Numbered from the stretch's first letter, positions 34,413 to 43,262 are shown. The stretch is DNA of 64,000 nucleotides from an uncultured Prevotella sp. (GCA_900314455.1 OMVI01000093.1:1-64000); one strand, 5' to 3'. The notes: a model not told the origin generated them from the letters alone. Program-made: numbers and translations.

Positions 34413-34559
34413 TTAGCCTTCAAGTCGCTTCAAAACATCCTCCAGAGGGGCGTTCTTCAGTGCTTCCTTGAACTTATTATATTCTTCGTCGCCCTTTTCT
34501 TTGTAGTATTTCTCATATTTTTCACTGATGGTTTCCAAGTTTGTACCTATCGAAAGCAT
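34413..34559 (-). CDS. Possible 48-residue helical small protein or gene remnant
   Basis: It reads MLSIGTNLETISEKYEKYY, then a highly charged helix (KGDEEYNKFKEALKNAP) ending LEDVLKRLEG. The longer frame to 34610 starts at a TTG, and its sense strand contains TAACTTTG (34593-34586), a -7 box that fits a start at 34559. It lies 65 bases upstream of the decayed lipoprotein gene in the same direction. I do not recognise a family. It may be a real small protein or the tail of a deleted gene. Confidence 0.4.
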   Translation of the reverse strand: MLSIGTNLETISEKYEKYYKEKGDEEYNKFKEALKNAPLEDVLKRLEG

Positions 34560-34802
34560 AACGGAAGTCACATTAGCAGCAACCGCAAAGTTAATGGTGA
34601 AAGGAGCCAAATGGCGTTGCGAAATCTTTCAGAAGTCTTGCGAAATCACTCAAAATGCATTTTTCAATCTTGCAAAATCTTGCAAGCTAAACGCTGAAAT
34701 GCCGATAAACAAAGGATAGTACAGTGACAGATTTACAGTTATTAACAATATATCAGCCTTCAAAAATGTTCATAATTCCCCGGTAAATGTCAGATAAAAC
34801 AT

Positions 34803-34810
34803 TATCTTTG
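34803..34810 (+). promoter_or_regulatory. -7 box of the degraded hybrid sensor gene
   Basis: TATCTTTG, 41 bases before the ATG of the broken hybrid histidine kinase. The promoter appears intact although the gene is not. Confidence 0.55.
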
Positions 34811-34851
34811 TGCGTAGAAATAAAATGGAATAACTTCATTCGGACTCTGCT

Positions 34852-35693
34852 ATGACTAACCACAACCCCATTAAGTGTTTGCTTTTTATATGTGCCACCA
34901 TGTTGGTTGCTTCATGCGGACGAAAGTATTCGACAACTTTCACGCCTGAGCAACGCCACGAAACCGACAGTATCATAAAGGCGGCACACAGCGATGCGCC
35001 CCTTGACAGTATAAATAAGGCAATGGACAAGGAACATAATACGCTCGGAAAGATTGTCGCTTTGCGCCAATGGAGCAAGACTTTGCGCAACGAAAGCCGT
35101 TTCGACGAAGCGCTGAAGAAGCACCGGCGTAGGGCTTGCACTCGTCAGTCAGATTGTGAAATCACTCGGAGGAGCTATCAAAGTGGATAGTACCGAAGGC
35201 AAGGGAACGACATTTCATCTTGCTATACCTGTACGCCACATCGCAGGTACAAGTGCATATACAAACGAAGAGGGCGTTGAAACGAGTCTGTTTGTTACCG
35301 AAGGAGATAACAAAACAAAAGAAGACAAAGTTTCAACGACGAATAAAGAAACCACAGCAACTATCCTTGTCGTCGAGGACAATGCAGATGTTGCAGCCTA
35401 CATTGGCAAGCGTCTGAGCGGGAAATACAAAATCGTGTATGCCCAAAACGGTGAGCATGAGCTACAGCCAACTGTACCGCAAGCTCTCAGCACTGACCGG
35501 CATGACACCGGTTCAGTATATCCAAAGAGTGAAAGTAGCAAAGGCGAAGCTGATGTTGAGCCGCCATCCGGAGATGAGTCTTAACATCGTAGCCGAGCAA
35601 TGCGGCTTTTCCGATTACTCAAACTTCGTCCGTGCATTCAAGAATGTTCTCAACACCACACCGACGCAGTATGTACGCAACAGCCTCAGTTAG
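34852..35693 (+). pseudogene. Degraded TPR hybrid histidine kinase / AraC regulator, two internal deletions
   Basis: Three pieces of one protein remain in order. (1) 34852 to about 35120: a lipoprotein-like signal (lipobox VASCGRKYS) and the start of a TPR sensor (TLGKIVALRQWSKTLRNESR). (2) In another frame from 35123: TGVGLALVSQIVKSLGG, the G2 box of a histidine-kinase ATPase, then the start of a receiver, ILVVEDNADVAAY. (3) In a third frame from 35457: YRKLSALTGMTPVQYIQ and QCGFSDYSNFVRAFKN, an AraC DNA-binding domain ending in a proper stop. The missing parts are most of the TPRs, membrane helix, kinase core and receiver. A full protein of this kind has about 900-1,300 residues; about 280 codons are left. 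Confidence 0.85.
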
Positions 35694-35758
35694 CCTTTCT
35701 CGGCTAACCGAAACATTTATAACATTTCTATTGAGTTTCAGCAAAGTGACGAGACGGA

Positions 35759-36919
35759 CTATCTCCCGACCTCATTATTTCTTTCCAGAGTGTCAGAGAT
35801 AGTCTGAACGATGCGCTCAGCAACACGACCGTCCCACCGGTCAGGAATGGAACTCTCCTTCCACTTTCCCGATACCATATCAGCAGTTGCAGTAGCAAGG
35901 CGCTTGGCATCCTCACCGACAAGGATGTTAGTGCCCTGCTTCACTGTTTCTATATGCTCCGTGTAACTGTTAAGAGTAATGCACGGAACCTGATTGAACG
36001 TTGCCTCCTCTGCTACATTACCGCTATCGGTCACTATTCCGAGAGCATGCTTGGTGAGATAAGCGAAGTCGAGATAGCCAAGAGGCTTGACAAGATGGAA
36101 GTTGTGCAAATCTAATCCACGATGAAGACCAAGCGATGTTATCACCTCCACTGCACTATCGCGAAGCGGAGCAATAACGGGAACGTCGCCACATGCACCC
36201 AGCATGCCTTCCAACATTGCCAGAAGGTTGTCCCGATTACCAAGCAACGCCTTGCGGTTCAGCGTAAACACGATATACTTTGGAGAGGACTGACCGTCCG
36301 AAGCTGTAAGGCCAAGCGGCTCAAGGACCTCTTTAGCGACATTGCCTCCAGCTGCCTCGATGCTGTCGTGGCAGTGGCGGAGATTGTCTGTAAGGATATT
36401 GCCGACGCGATACACCTTCGAGAGCTCAGCGCCCTCACGGTTTGCGATGGAGTTATTGCTTATTCCGGCAGTGAAGAGAATGTCCGACAGACCGTCAATG
36501 ACAAGCCTGTTAATCTCCTTCGGCATGGTTATGTCGAACGAACGAGTACCGGCAGCGATATGCGCAAGCAGAATGCCCTGCTTCTTGGTTACTATCGCCG
36601 CCGCCATGGTTGACGCAAGGTCGTCGACAACGATAACGGCATCGGTATCATGCTGCTGCAAATACAACTCGAACTTTGCCATAACCTGCCCTGTCAGTTC
36701 GTTTAGGTTCTGACAAGTAACGCCCAGGAACACCGTAGGACGACTTATGTCAAGGTCGGCAAAAAGCGAATTCTCAAGTGTCGGGTCGTCTTCGGCTCCG
36801 GCATATATGAGCGTGTACGTCACCGTTTGTCCCTGACTCTGCAGGAATTTAATCTGTCTTATAATCGGTGCGACCTTTATAAAGTTCGGACGAGCGCCGC
36901 AAAAAAGAGCAATTTCCAT
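35759..36919 (-). CDS. UDP-GlcNAc 2-epimerase homologue lacking catalytic residues
   Basis: A 386-residue protein with the two-lobed WecB fold: GARPNFIKVAPI at the start, TDSGNVAEEATFNQVP and EHIETVKQGTNILVG near the end. Aligning by eye with E. coli WecB, D95 is kept as D100, but E117 becomes A122 (HIAAGTR for HVEAGLR), E131 becomes K134 (PKEINR for PEEANR) and H213 becomes N221 (FTLNRK for TGHRRE). TAQH and HGDT are also altered. It is unlikely to be a normal UDP-GlcNAc/UDP-ManNAc epimerase and may bind a nucleotide sugar without turning it over. It follows the SPFH gene by 35 bases; ATG at 36919 chosen because GARP normally lies 8 residues in. Confidence 0.8.
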   Translation of the reverse strand: MEIALFCGARPNFIKVAPIIRQIKFLQSQGQTVTYTLIYAGAEDDPTLENSLFADLDISRPTVFLGVTCQNLNELTGQVMAKFELYLQQHDTDAVIVVDDLASTMAAAIVTKKQGILLAHIAAGTRSFDITMPKEINRLVIDGLSDILFTAGISNNSIANREGAELSKVYRVGNILTDNLRHCHDSIEAAGGNVAKEVLEPLGLTASDGQSSPKYIVFTLNRKALLGNRDNLLAMLEGMLGACGDVPVIAPLRDSAVEVITSLGLHRGLDLHNFHLVKPLGYLDFAYLTKHALGIVTDSGNVAEEATFNQVPCITLNSYTEHIETVKQGTNILVGEDAKRLATATADMVSGKWKESSIPDRWDGRVAERIVQTISDTLERNNEVGR

Positions 36920-36954
36920 CTTAATTGAATAGTTGATAATTATAGTTAGCAAGG

Positions 36955-37908
36955 CTACTGAGCCTTGAAGAGTTCCTTGATGCCGCCAAGACTGCCCATG
37001 AGGTTCGAAGCCTCGTAAGGCAGGAATACCGTCTTGGCCTTGTCGCCGCTAGCCACTTCTTGCAGCATCTGTATGTAGTTCTTAGCCAGGAGGTAGTTGG
37101 CAGGATTCGTACTCTTGCCGACAGCCTCGGAAATCTTCTCTATTGCCTGTGCCTCAGCTTCCGCCTTGCGGATGCGGGCGGTAGCTTCACCCTCGGCAAG
37201 GAGTATCGCCTGCTGCTTCTCGGCTTCCGCACGGTTAATCTTGGCAGCCTTCTCACCTTCCGACTGAAGTATCTGTGCCTGCTTGGTACCTTCACTCGTG
37301 AGGATAGTAGCACGCTTGTCGCGTTCAGCCTGCATCTGTTTCTCCATAGCTTGCAGCACGCTTGCCGGCGGCGTTATGTCCTGAAGCTCCACTCGGTTGA
37401 CCTTGATACCCCACTTGTTGGTAGCATCGTCAAGCACGCCACGAAGCTTTGTGTTGATTGTATCACGAGATGTAAGAGTCTGGTCGAGCTCCATCTCGCC
37501 GATGATATTACGAAGAGTGGTCTGCGTAAGTTTCTCGATAGCGTTCGGCAGGTTGTTAATCTCATAGACAGCCTTGAACGGGTCGACAATCTGGAAATAC
37601 AGAAGAGCGTTTATCTGCATCTGTATGTTATCCTTGGTGATAACGTTCTGACGGTCGAAATCGTAGACTTGTTCACGCAAATCTATGATATTCGTGTAGA
37701 CGTAACGTCCGTTCTTCAGCGCAACAATCTCCTTTGCGTGGTCGATGAACGGTATAATAAGGTTAATACCTGGCTGCAGAGTGGCGTAATACTTACCGAG
37801 ACGCTCTATAATCTTCGTCTCGCTCTGCGGGATTATTACCAAAGTCTTCTTCACTATAATAATAGCGAGGACGACAACGACTACTAAGATGATAATTCCA
37901 ATGTCCAT
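36955..37908 (-). CDS. SPFH/band 7 membrane protein (stomatin/QmcA-like)
   Basis: A 317-residue protein anchored by one N-terminal helix (about 4-24). The SPFH domain is at about 25-190 (IVPQSETKIIERLGKY-like start, QTTLRNIIGEMELDQTL). A long Ala/Glu-rich coiled coil follows (about 195-270, repeats of EGE and AEAEKQQA). Such proteins form oligomeric membrane scaffolds that partner an NfeD protein. The nfeD-like gene lies immediately upstream, with only 3 bases between them, the classic pairing. Confidence 0.92.
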   Translation of the reverse strand: MDIGIIILVVVVVLAIIIVKKTLVIIPQSETKIIERLGKYYATLQPGINLIIPFIDHAKEIVALKNGRYVYTNIIDLREQVYDFDRQNVITKDNIQMQINALLYFQIVDPFKAVYEINNLPNAIEKLTQTTLRNIIGEMELDQTLTSRDTINTKLRGVLDDATNKWGIKVNRVELQDITPPASVLQAMEKQMQAERDKRATILTSEGTKQAQILQSEGEKAAKINRAEAEKQQAILLAEGEATARIRKAEAEAQAIEKISEAVGKSTNPANYLLAKNYIQMLQEVASGDKAKTVFLPYEASNLMGSLGGIKELFKAQ

Positions 37909-37911
37909 TGT

Positions 37912-38355
37912 TCAGATTCTTTTAACGGTTAATATTATGCTGTTCATGCTGAGGACTTCCACCTCAGCGCCTTTTTCAATCGGTTGTCCGTCCTTTGTAT
38001 GCGAGCGCCAGCTGTCGCCATCGATTTGCACATAGCCATAACCGTCCTGCGGAATGGCATCGGTGACACGTCCGTGACGCCCTATGAGCGCCTCGAAGTT
38101 GCTGCGACGTCCGCTCTTATGGAAGTATTTCACTATCGTCGGACGTACAAAGAATATGCATATTATAGATATGACTGCGAAAACGACGACCTGTGCCGTA
38201 ATACTGTCGGTTATCAGCGACGTTATCAAGCCGCCGATGCCTCCTATTGCGAAACAAAAGATGAAGAAGTCGCCGTTCGTAAGCTCGAGTATCAGGCACA
38301 GGATGCTTACTATCAGCCATACTTGCCATAAGTGTTCAAGGAAGTAGGTAATCAT
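37912..38355 (-). CDS. NfeD-like membrane protein
   Basis: A 147-residue protein with about three hydrophobic segments (about 7-27, 30-50, 52-70), then a C-terminal OB-fold domain of the NfeD type (LIGRHGRVTDAIPQDGYGYV, SWRSHTKDGQPIEKG). It lacks the ClpP-like protease domain of long NfeD, so it is the short form that works with SPFH proteins. First gene of the nfeD-SPFH-epimerase-like transcript. Confidence 0.9.
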   Translation of the reverse strand: MITYFLEHLWQVWLIVSILCLILELTNGDFFIFCFAIGGIGGLITSLITDSITAQVVVFAVISIICIFFVRPTIVKYFHKSGRRSNFEALIGRHGRVTDAIPQDGYGYVQIDGDSWRSHTKDGQPIEKGAEVEVLSMNSIILTVKRI

Positions 38356-38381
38356 AGTTATTTTGTTTTTGGTGAAAGACA

Positions 38382-38409
38382 GGTAGCGGAGGCGCTGCCT
38401 CCGCCTACC
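38382..38409. terminator. Strong GC-rich hairpin between the M48 and nfeD genes
   Basis: GGTAGCGGAGGC pairs with GCCTCCGCTACC apart from one bulged C, with a tiny loop. It lies 35 bases after the M48 stop (minus strand), so it probably ends that transcript. No strong T run follows. Confidence 0.6.
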
Positions 38410-38443
38410 TAACTAAAATGGGTCTAAGCGACAACAAGGAGGA

Positions 38444-39361
38444 CTAACGGCGACGGGAAGACTTGCGCTTCTTTGTTGTTGTCTTCTTGCTGGTAGTCTT
38501 CTTTGTTGTCGATGTAGTGGTTGTCGTTGCAGGCTTATAGTATTTCAGAGCCTCAGGCAGCCATTTCTTGATGTCCTGCACACGCTGCTGGTCAGACGGG
38601 TGGTCGCTAAGCCATGTTGTCAGACCGCCCTGCTGCGTACCAGTGTTGGCGTTTGCCATACGGGTCCAGAACGTTACAGCCTCGTTAGGGTCATAACCAG
38701 CCATTGCAGCGAAGATAAGTCCCATGTGGTCGGCTTCGCTTTCGTTGGCGCGACTGTACTTTGCGTTGGCGAAAGAGAAGGCTCCGTTGGCAACGGTAGA
38801 TGCTATATCGCCGACGCCTGAGCCTACGGTGCTATTCAATATCGTACCACCGATGTTGGTAGCGACCTGCTGTCGGTACTGCTTACTCATCTGCTCGGCG
38901 CTGTGCTTTGCAACGGCGTGAGCTATTTCGTGACCAAGGACGATGGCAAGAGCGTTCTCGTTTTGTGTAACAGGCAGCAAACCGGTGTACACAACGATTT
39001 TACCACCAGGCATACAGAAGGCATTCACCTCATCGTTCTGTACAAGGTTGAACTCCCACGAGAAGTTCTTAATCTCGTTGGCATAGCCGTTCTGCTTCAG
39101 ATAAGTCTCCACGGCGTTGGCAAGACGCGTACCGACACGCTTTACCATAGCCGTCTGCCCGGCGTTGGTCGACAGCTTTGCCGTCGACATATACTTCGTG
39201 TACTCCTGCTGAGACAGTGCCAATACCTGCTCATCGCTTACCGCCAAGGTGTGCTTGCGGCCCGTGATAGGCACCGTCGATGTTGTTCCACAACTGAAGA
39301 GAGTCGCTGCTATGAGTGCAACGGCTGCAAGCTTGATGTTCTTCACTATTGTTTGTGTCAT
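38444..39361 (-). CDS. M48 family metalloprotease lipoprotein
   Basis: A 305-residue periplasmic or outer-membrane protease of the Oma1/LoiP/YcaL type, involved in envelope protein quality control. The lipobox is LFSC with C24. The zinc motif HExxH is HEIAH in VLGHEIAHAVAKHS, and the third ligand is the Glu of NESEADHMG. The C-terminus is a Ser/Thr/Lys-rich tail of about 30 residues ending KRKSSRRR. The start at 39361 is used: the long upstream frame runs through the TATCTTTG promoter box (minus strand 39417-39410). Confidence 0.93.
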   Translation of the reverse strand: MTQTIVKNIKLAAVALIAATLFSCGTTSTVPITGRKHTLAVSDEQVLALSQQEYTKYMSTAKLSTNAGQTAMVKRVGTRLANAVETYLKQNGYANEIKNFSWEFNLVQNDEVNAFCMPGGKIVVYTGLLPVTQNENALAIVLGHEIAHAVAKHSAEQMSKQYRQQVATNIGGTILNSTVGSGVGDIASTVANGAFSFANAKYSRANESEADHMGLIFAAMAGYDPNEAVTFWTRMANANTGTQQGGLTTWLSDHPSDQQRVQDIKKWLPEALKYYKPATTTTTSTTKKTTSKKTTTKKRKSSRRR

Positions 39362-39455
39362 AATATTTAGTAATATAAAGTTCCAAAAAACAAAATCTGA
39401 TACTCTTTGCAAAGATAATACAAATATCGGAAAGTACAAGAAAAATCAGACATTT

Positions 39456-40796
39456 TTATTTTTTGTCCAGTTCATGGAATGTATATATCGTAACCGGAAC
39501 ACATAGGAGGAACGACAGGACATCGCTGACGCTCTGGCACATCTCCACTCCTAACAGTCCGAAATAGTGCGGAAGGATGATGATAAGCGGAATGAAGAAG
39601 AGTCCGCGGCGCGCCGCAGCGAGTATGTTTGCACGCCAAGGCTTGCGGCATGTCTGCGTCATCATGTTGCTGGTCATAATGAACGCGTTGAGCGGATAGG
39701 TGCACAGCTGCCATATAAGGGCAACGCTGCCAATGCGGATGACGTCGGGATCGTCGCGAAAAGGCTGTATGACGCCATCGCTGAAGAATATTCCGACAAT
39801 GCCGCAGACAACCAGGAACACCGTGCCGACCTTCACTGTGAACCAGTAAGCACTCTTCAGGCGTTCGTAAAGACCTGCGCCGTAGCAGAAGCCGCACAAC
39901 GGCTGGAAGCCCTGCCCTAATCCGACGACTGCCGACATGACGAACATCGTGATGCGGTTGACAATCGACATGGCGGCAATGGCGGCATCGCCGAATGCGC
40001 CTGCTGATATATTCAACGCTATCGTAGCAATGCAGCCAAGTCCCTGGCGGCTCAGCGACGGACTGCCACCATAGAAAATCTCGCGCGCCGCAACCCATGA
40101 GGGGTGGAAGTTTGCCCACTTTATGCCAATGTTCTCAGGGCGATGGGACATCCGCAGCAGTATAAGGAACGACACGAACTGCCCTATCACCGTAGCCCAC
40201 GCTGCTCCTGCAACGCCCAAATCGAGCCCGAAGATGAGCAGCGGGTCAAGGACACAGTTGAGGATGGCACCCACCACGATGCCGTACATAGCGATATGGG
40301 CATTGCCTTGCAGTCGCATCTGGTTGTTCAGCGTCAGCGATGATGTGAGGAACGGCGAGCCGAGAAGTATTATTCCGAGGTAGCTCTCAGTGTATGGAAG
40401 TATCGTCGGGGTACTGCCAAGCCACACGGAAAGCGGATGAAGGAGTGCCTCGCCGACAGCAAGAAACAGCAGTCCGAAGAAGAAAGAGAAGAAGAACCCG
40501 TTCGACGCCATGATAACGGCATTGTCGTGGCGCTTTGCTCCGAGCTCACGGGATATGTAGTTGCCTGAGCCGTGACCAAAGAAGAAGCCGAAAGCCTGGG
40601 CGAAGAACATCACTGAAAAGACGATACCGACCGCTGCCGTAGCCTGCGTGTTGAGTTGACCGACAAAGAACGTATCGACAATATTGTAGATGCTCGTCAC
40701 CAGCATCGTAATTATTGTCGGTACAGACATCGTCAGTATCACTCGGTGGATGGGTCCGCTGGTGAGGAACGTGTAGTTGTCGGTGTGTCGTTTCAT
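39456..40796 (-). CDS. MATE family multidrug/Na+ antiporter
   Basis: A 446-residue inner-membrane transporter with about 12 helices in two six-helix halves (MatE domains). The N-terminus SGPIHRVILTMSVPTIITM and the stretch around VDTFFVGQLNTQATAAVG are typical. Substrates are probably cationic drugs or metabolites, driven by Na+ or H+; no specific substrate can be read. The promoter TACCTTTG is on the minus strand at 40821-40814, leaving a short leader of about 14 bases. Confidence 0.9.
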   Translation of the reverse strand: MKRHTDNYTFLTSGPIHRVILTMSVPTIITMLVTSIYNIVDTFFVGQLNTQATAAVGIVFSVMFFAQAFGFFFGHGSGNYISRELGAKRHDNAVIMASNGFFFSFFFGLLFLAVGEALLHPLSVWLGSTPTILPYTESYLGIILLGSPFLTSSLTLNNQMRLQGNAHIAMYGIVVGAILNCVLDPLLIFGLDLGVAGAAWATVIGQFVSFLILLRMSHRPENIGIKWANFHPSWVAAREIFYGGSPSLSRQGLGCIATIALNISAGAFGDAAIAAMSIVNRITMFVMSAVVGLGQGFQPLCGFCYGAGLYERLKSAYWFTVKVGTVFLVVCGIVGIFFSDGVIQPFRDDPDVIRIGSVALIWQLCTYPLNAFIMTSNMMTQTCRKPWRANILAAARRGLFFIPLIIILPHYFGLLGVEMCQSVSDVLSFLLCVPVTIYTFHELDKK

Positions 40797-40906
40797 ATTC
40801 GAAAAAATTATTGCAAAGGTAACAAAAAACCGTCATATACAAAAGATTAACGCGAATTAACCCCAAAAGGTAACATTTGTTATCATTTCTTCTGAATTGT
40901 TCTTGG

Positions 40907-40914
40907 TATCTTTG
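40907..40914 (+). promoter_or_regulatory. -7 box of the DUF488 gene
   Basis: TATCTTTG, 25 bases before the start codon at 40939. Confidence 0.6.
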
Positions 40915-40938
40915 CCGCATCAAAAGAGACTTGATAAT

Positions 40939-41289
40939 ATGGAAATAAGACTGAAAAGGATTTACGAAACGCCATCGGAGGCAGACGGACTGCGTGTGCT
41001 TGTAGACAGATTGTGGCCTCGCGGCATCAAGAAAGATGATGCCAAGGTCGACTTATGGGTAAAGACGCTAGCGCCGACGACGGCTCTTCGCAAGTGGTTC
41101 GACCATGATGTGGCAAAGTGGAATGAGTTTCGGACGATGTATTCTGACGAGATTCGCAACAACGACGACTTCAAAACGCTCGTCGAAAGAATATCGGCTG
41201 AGCCGGTGGTGACGCTCCTCTTCGGGGCGAAAGACACCGAACACAACAATGCGGTGGTACTTGCTGAGATGGTAAAGAATACATTATAG
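40939..41289 (+). CDS. DUF488 family protein
   Basis: A 116-residue protein of the DUF488 family. Signatures are LRVLVDRLWPRGIKKD and the later LRKWFDHD. No activity is established for this family. Start 40939 is preferred to an upstream TTG that lies before the -7 box (40907-40914). It stands alone, divergent from the MATE gene. Confidence 0.85.
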   Translation: MEIRLKRIYETPSEADGLRVLVDRLWPRGIKKDDAKVDLWVKTLAPTTALRKWFDHDVAKWNEFRTMYSDEIRNNDDFKTLVERISAEPVVTLLFGAKDTEHNNAVVLAEMVKNTL

Positions 41290-41303
41290 AATGTCGTCAG
41301 TGA

Positions 41304-41485
41304 CCTTCGGAAATACGGAAGGTAAACTATGGAATTTCAAAAGGTAAGCTTTAAGAATGAAAAATAAATTATTTTTGTGAGAAAAATAAATTAAAAATAG
41401 AGGAAAAATAAATTAAAATTCGAACAAAAATAAATTAAAAATCAACGTCAAACCTAATCTTTTGGATTTCAACAGGTTAGGTTTG
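41304..41485. repeat. AT-rich iteron element, copy D
   Basis: The longest copy. A leading hairpin CCTTCGGAAATACGGAAGG (41304-41322) is followed by iterons near 41359, 41381-41399, 41403-41421 and 41426-41443, all in one orientation. It ends with a perfect 9-base inverted repeat CAAACCTAA (41449-41457) / TTAGGTTTG (41477-41485). The hairpin sequences differ from copies A-C but the plan is the same. It fills most of the gap 41290-41586; the remainder contains a degenerate AAGCCCTCCC arm near 41504. Confidence 0.75.
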
Positions 41486-41586
41486 GCATTACAGAATACC
41501 TGCCCAAGCCCTCCCGAACGGGAAGGATGTTAAATTGATATGTAGGTGATTGATGTTGGATGGATACAGAAAAAACATGGATAGGA

Positions 41587-42042
41587 TTACCTTATCCTAT
41601 CCATGCTTCTAACTAATTTCTCGTCAGCCTTCACTCCTTTGTGCGCCAACAAGAGGAATATAATCGAAACAAGGGGCATTGCTACCGCCCACTTGAGTCC
41701 CATTTGCACTTGACCAGACACCTTGAAGTAAATCAACAGATAGTAGACATACCATAAGATGTCGAACAATACGCCCCAATAACATAAGCGCATTTGCAGT
41801 TTCCGGTCCTTAAACAGGAATATGGTAACGACGGATACGATTCCGGCAAGTACCATAAAGATGAACAACGGCCATGCTGTTATGACGGGAACGGCATTTG
41901 CCACGCCTGCCCAACCTAAGTTGTTGAGGGGTATTTCCGAGCCCAATGTGCCGACAGATGCATACCCCACGGGGAAGAACAGGCAAAGGACGACTGCTAT
42001 AATCGAACTTATGAGGAACAGTGTTTGCTTACGCTGCCACAT
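41587..42042 (-). CDS. DUF4293 family membrane protein
   Basis: A 151-residue protein with four hydrophobic segments (about 8-28, 45-70, 80-105, 118-140) and a short positively charged C-terminus. It matches the DUF4293 pattern, a Bacteroidota-only family found downstream of rpoZ. Function unknown. Its start overlaps the rpoZ stop by one base. Confidence 0.8.
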   Translation of the reverse strand: MWQRKQTLFLISSIIAVVLCLFFPVGYASVGTLGSEIPLNNLGWAGVANAVPVITAWPLFIFMVLAGIVSVVTIFLFKDRKLQMRLCYWGVLFDILWYVYYLLIYFKVSGQVQMGLKWAVAMPLVSIIFLLLAHKGVKADEKLVRSMDRIR

Positions 42043-42380
42043 TATTTATCTCCTTCTTCGTTGTCCTTTGACGGGTCACGCCAGTAAATATTGCCCTCGA
42101 GGTATTCCTGTGTAGCCAGAAGTGTTGGCTTCGGGAGCTTCTCGTAGTAGCGGCTTATCTCTATTTGCTCACGGTTTTCGAAAACTTCTTCGAGTGAATC
42201 GTTATAAGATGCAAATTCGGCGAGCTTCTTACTCAAATCCTGTTTAATCTCAACAGATATCTGATTGGCACGCTTTGCTATGATTGCTACTGTCTCGTAA
42301 ATGTTGCCGGTGTCCTTCCACAACTCTTGTAAATCACGAGTTACAGTATTAACTGGAGCTTTTGACTTCTTATAATCCAT
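42042..42380 (-). CDS. rpoZ: RNA polymerase omega subunit, Bacteroidota form
   Basis: A 112-residue RNA polymerase subunit that stabilises the beta' subunit. The core block NIYETVAIIAKRANQIS corresponds to the RpoZ helix that is conserved across bacteria. The tail LPKPTLLATQEYLEGNIYWRDP is typical for this phylum. It lies between bamD (42 bases) and DUF4293 (one-base overlap), the usual order. Confidence 0.88.
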   Translation of the reverse strand: MDYKKSKAPVNTVTRDLQELWKDTGNIYETVAIIAKRANQISVEIKQDLSKKLAEFASYNDSLEEVFENREQIEISRYYEKLPKPTLLATQEYLEGNIYWRDPSKDNEEGDK

Positions 42381-42422
42381 GTTTTATTTAAATTAAATAA
42401 TTGATTTCTGATTGTTGAATGA

Positions 42423-43262
42423 TTAATCCTTAGTGAATTGCTTGCACTTTTCGATGTACTTCTCAGCGGTTTCACGCTCCTTGCTGTCGGGATACTCGTT
42501 TATGAAACCGTAGCACTCGTCTTCGGCATCCTGGTATCTCTGAACCTTCTTTGCCTCCACTGACATCTGGGCGAGCTCAAACTTGCTCTTCATAATAAGT
42601 ATGGAGAAGTCCTCACGCATAGATGTATATGGATAATCGTTAAGCGCATTCTGTGCCGTAATTACACAAGCCTCATAGTTATTGCCACCGCTGGTGCAGT
42701 TGCCGAAGTAAGAACCGAGATTGTAATAGAGCTTTGCGCTGAGGTATTCCTTCTCGACGAGTTTGTCCTGAAGCTCCATCAAACGCTGTTCGGCATTCCC
42801 TTTCAGCTTGCCATCTGGGAAAAGGTCACGGTATTCCTGAAATGCTGCAATGGCAGATACCGTCTGGCTTTGGTCAAGACGTGGCTCCGGCGTACTCATG
42901 TACAGACTTTGTCCGACATAGTAGGAGGCCATTTCGGCATAGTCACCATGTGGATAGCTTTGGTAGTACTTACGGAACGTCTCGGCTGCGGCCTCGTAAT
43001 CGCCCAGTCCGTACTCACTCATCGCCAGCATGTAAAGGCATTCTTGTGCGTTGGAGGTACCCTTCTCTATCGTAACCAAGTCCTGCAGAAGCGGTACAGC
43101 AAAGCCATACTTGCCGTTAGCGAAGCATTCCTTGGCGTATTCGTACTTGTATGAGTAGTCTGAAGACTTGTACACCTGATTGTATTCGTGTGCACAGCCC
43201 GTCAAAAACAAGGTTGCCGCTAAGGACAAATATAGTAATATGTTAGAAAATCTTTTCTCCAT
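42423..43262 (-). CDS. bamD: Outer membrane protein assembly factor BamD
   Basis: An essential lipoprotein of the BAM complex, which inserts beta-barrel proteins into the outer membrane. The lipobox FLTGC puts the lipidated Cys at residue 23. About five TPR units follow (YEYAKECFANGKYGFAVPLL, AMSEYGLGDYEAAAETF, AAFQEYRDLFPDGK). The 279-residue length is typical. First gene of bamD-rpoZ-DUF4293; the promoter TACCTTTG is on the minus strand at 43286-43279, with a short leader. Confidence 0.93.
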   Translation of the reverse strand: MEKRFSNILLYLSLAATLFLTGCAHEYNQVYKSSDYSYKYEYAKECFANGKYGFAVPLLQDLVTIEKGTSNAQECLYMLAMSEYGLGDYEAAAETFRKYYQSYPHGDYAEMASYYVGQSLYMSTPEPRLDQSQTVSAIAAFQEYRDLFPDGKLKGNAEQRLMELQDKLVEKEYLSAKLYYNLGSYFGNCTSGGNNYEACVITAQNALNDYPYTSMREDFSILIMKSKFELAQMSVEAKKVQRYQDAEDECYGFINEYPDSKERETAEKYIEKCKQFTKD

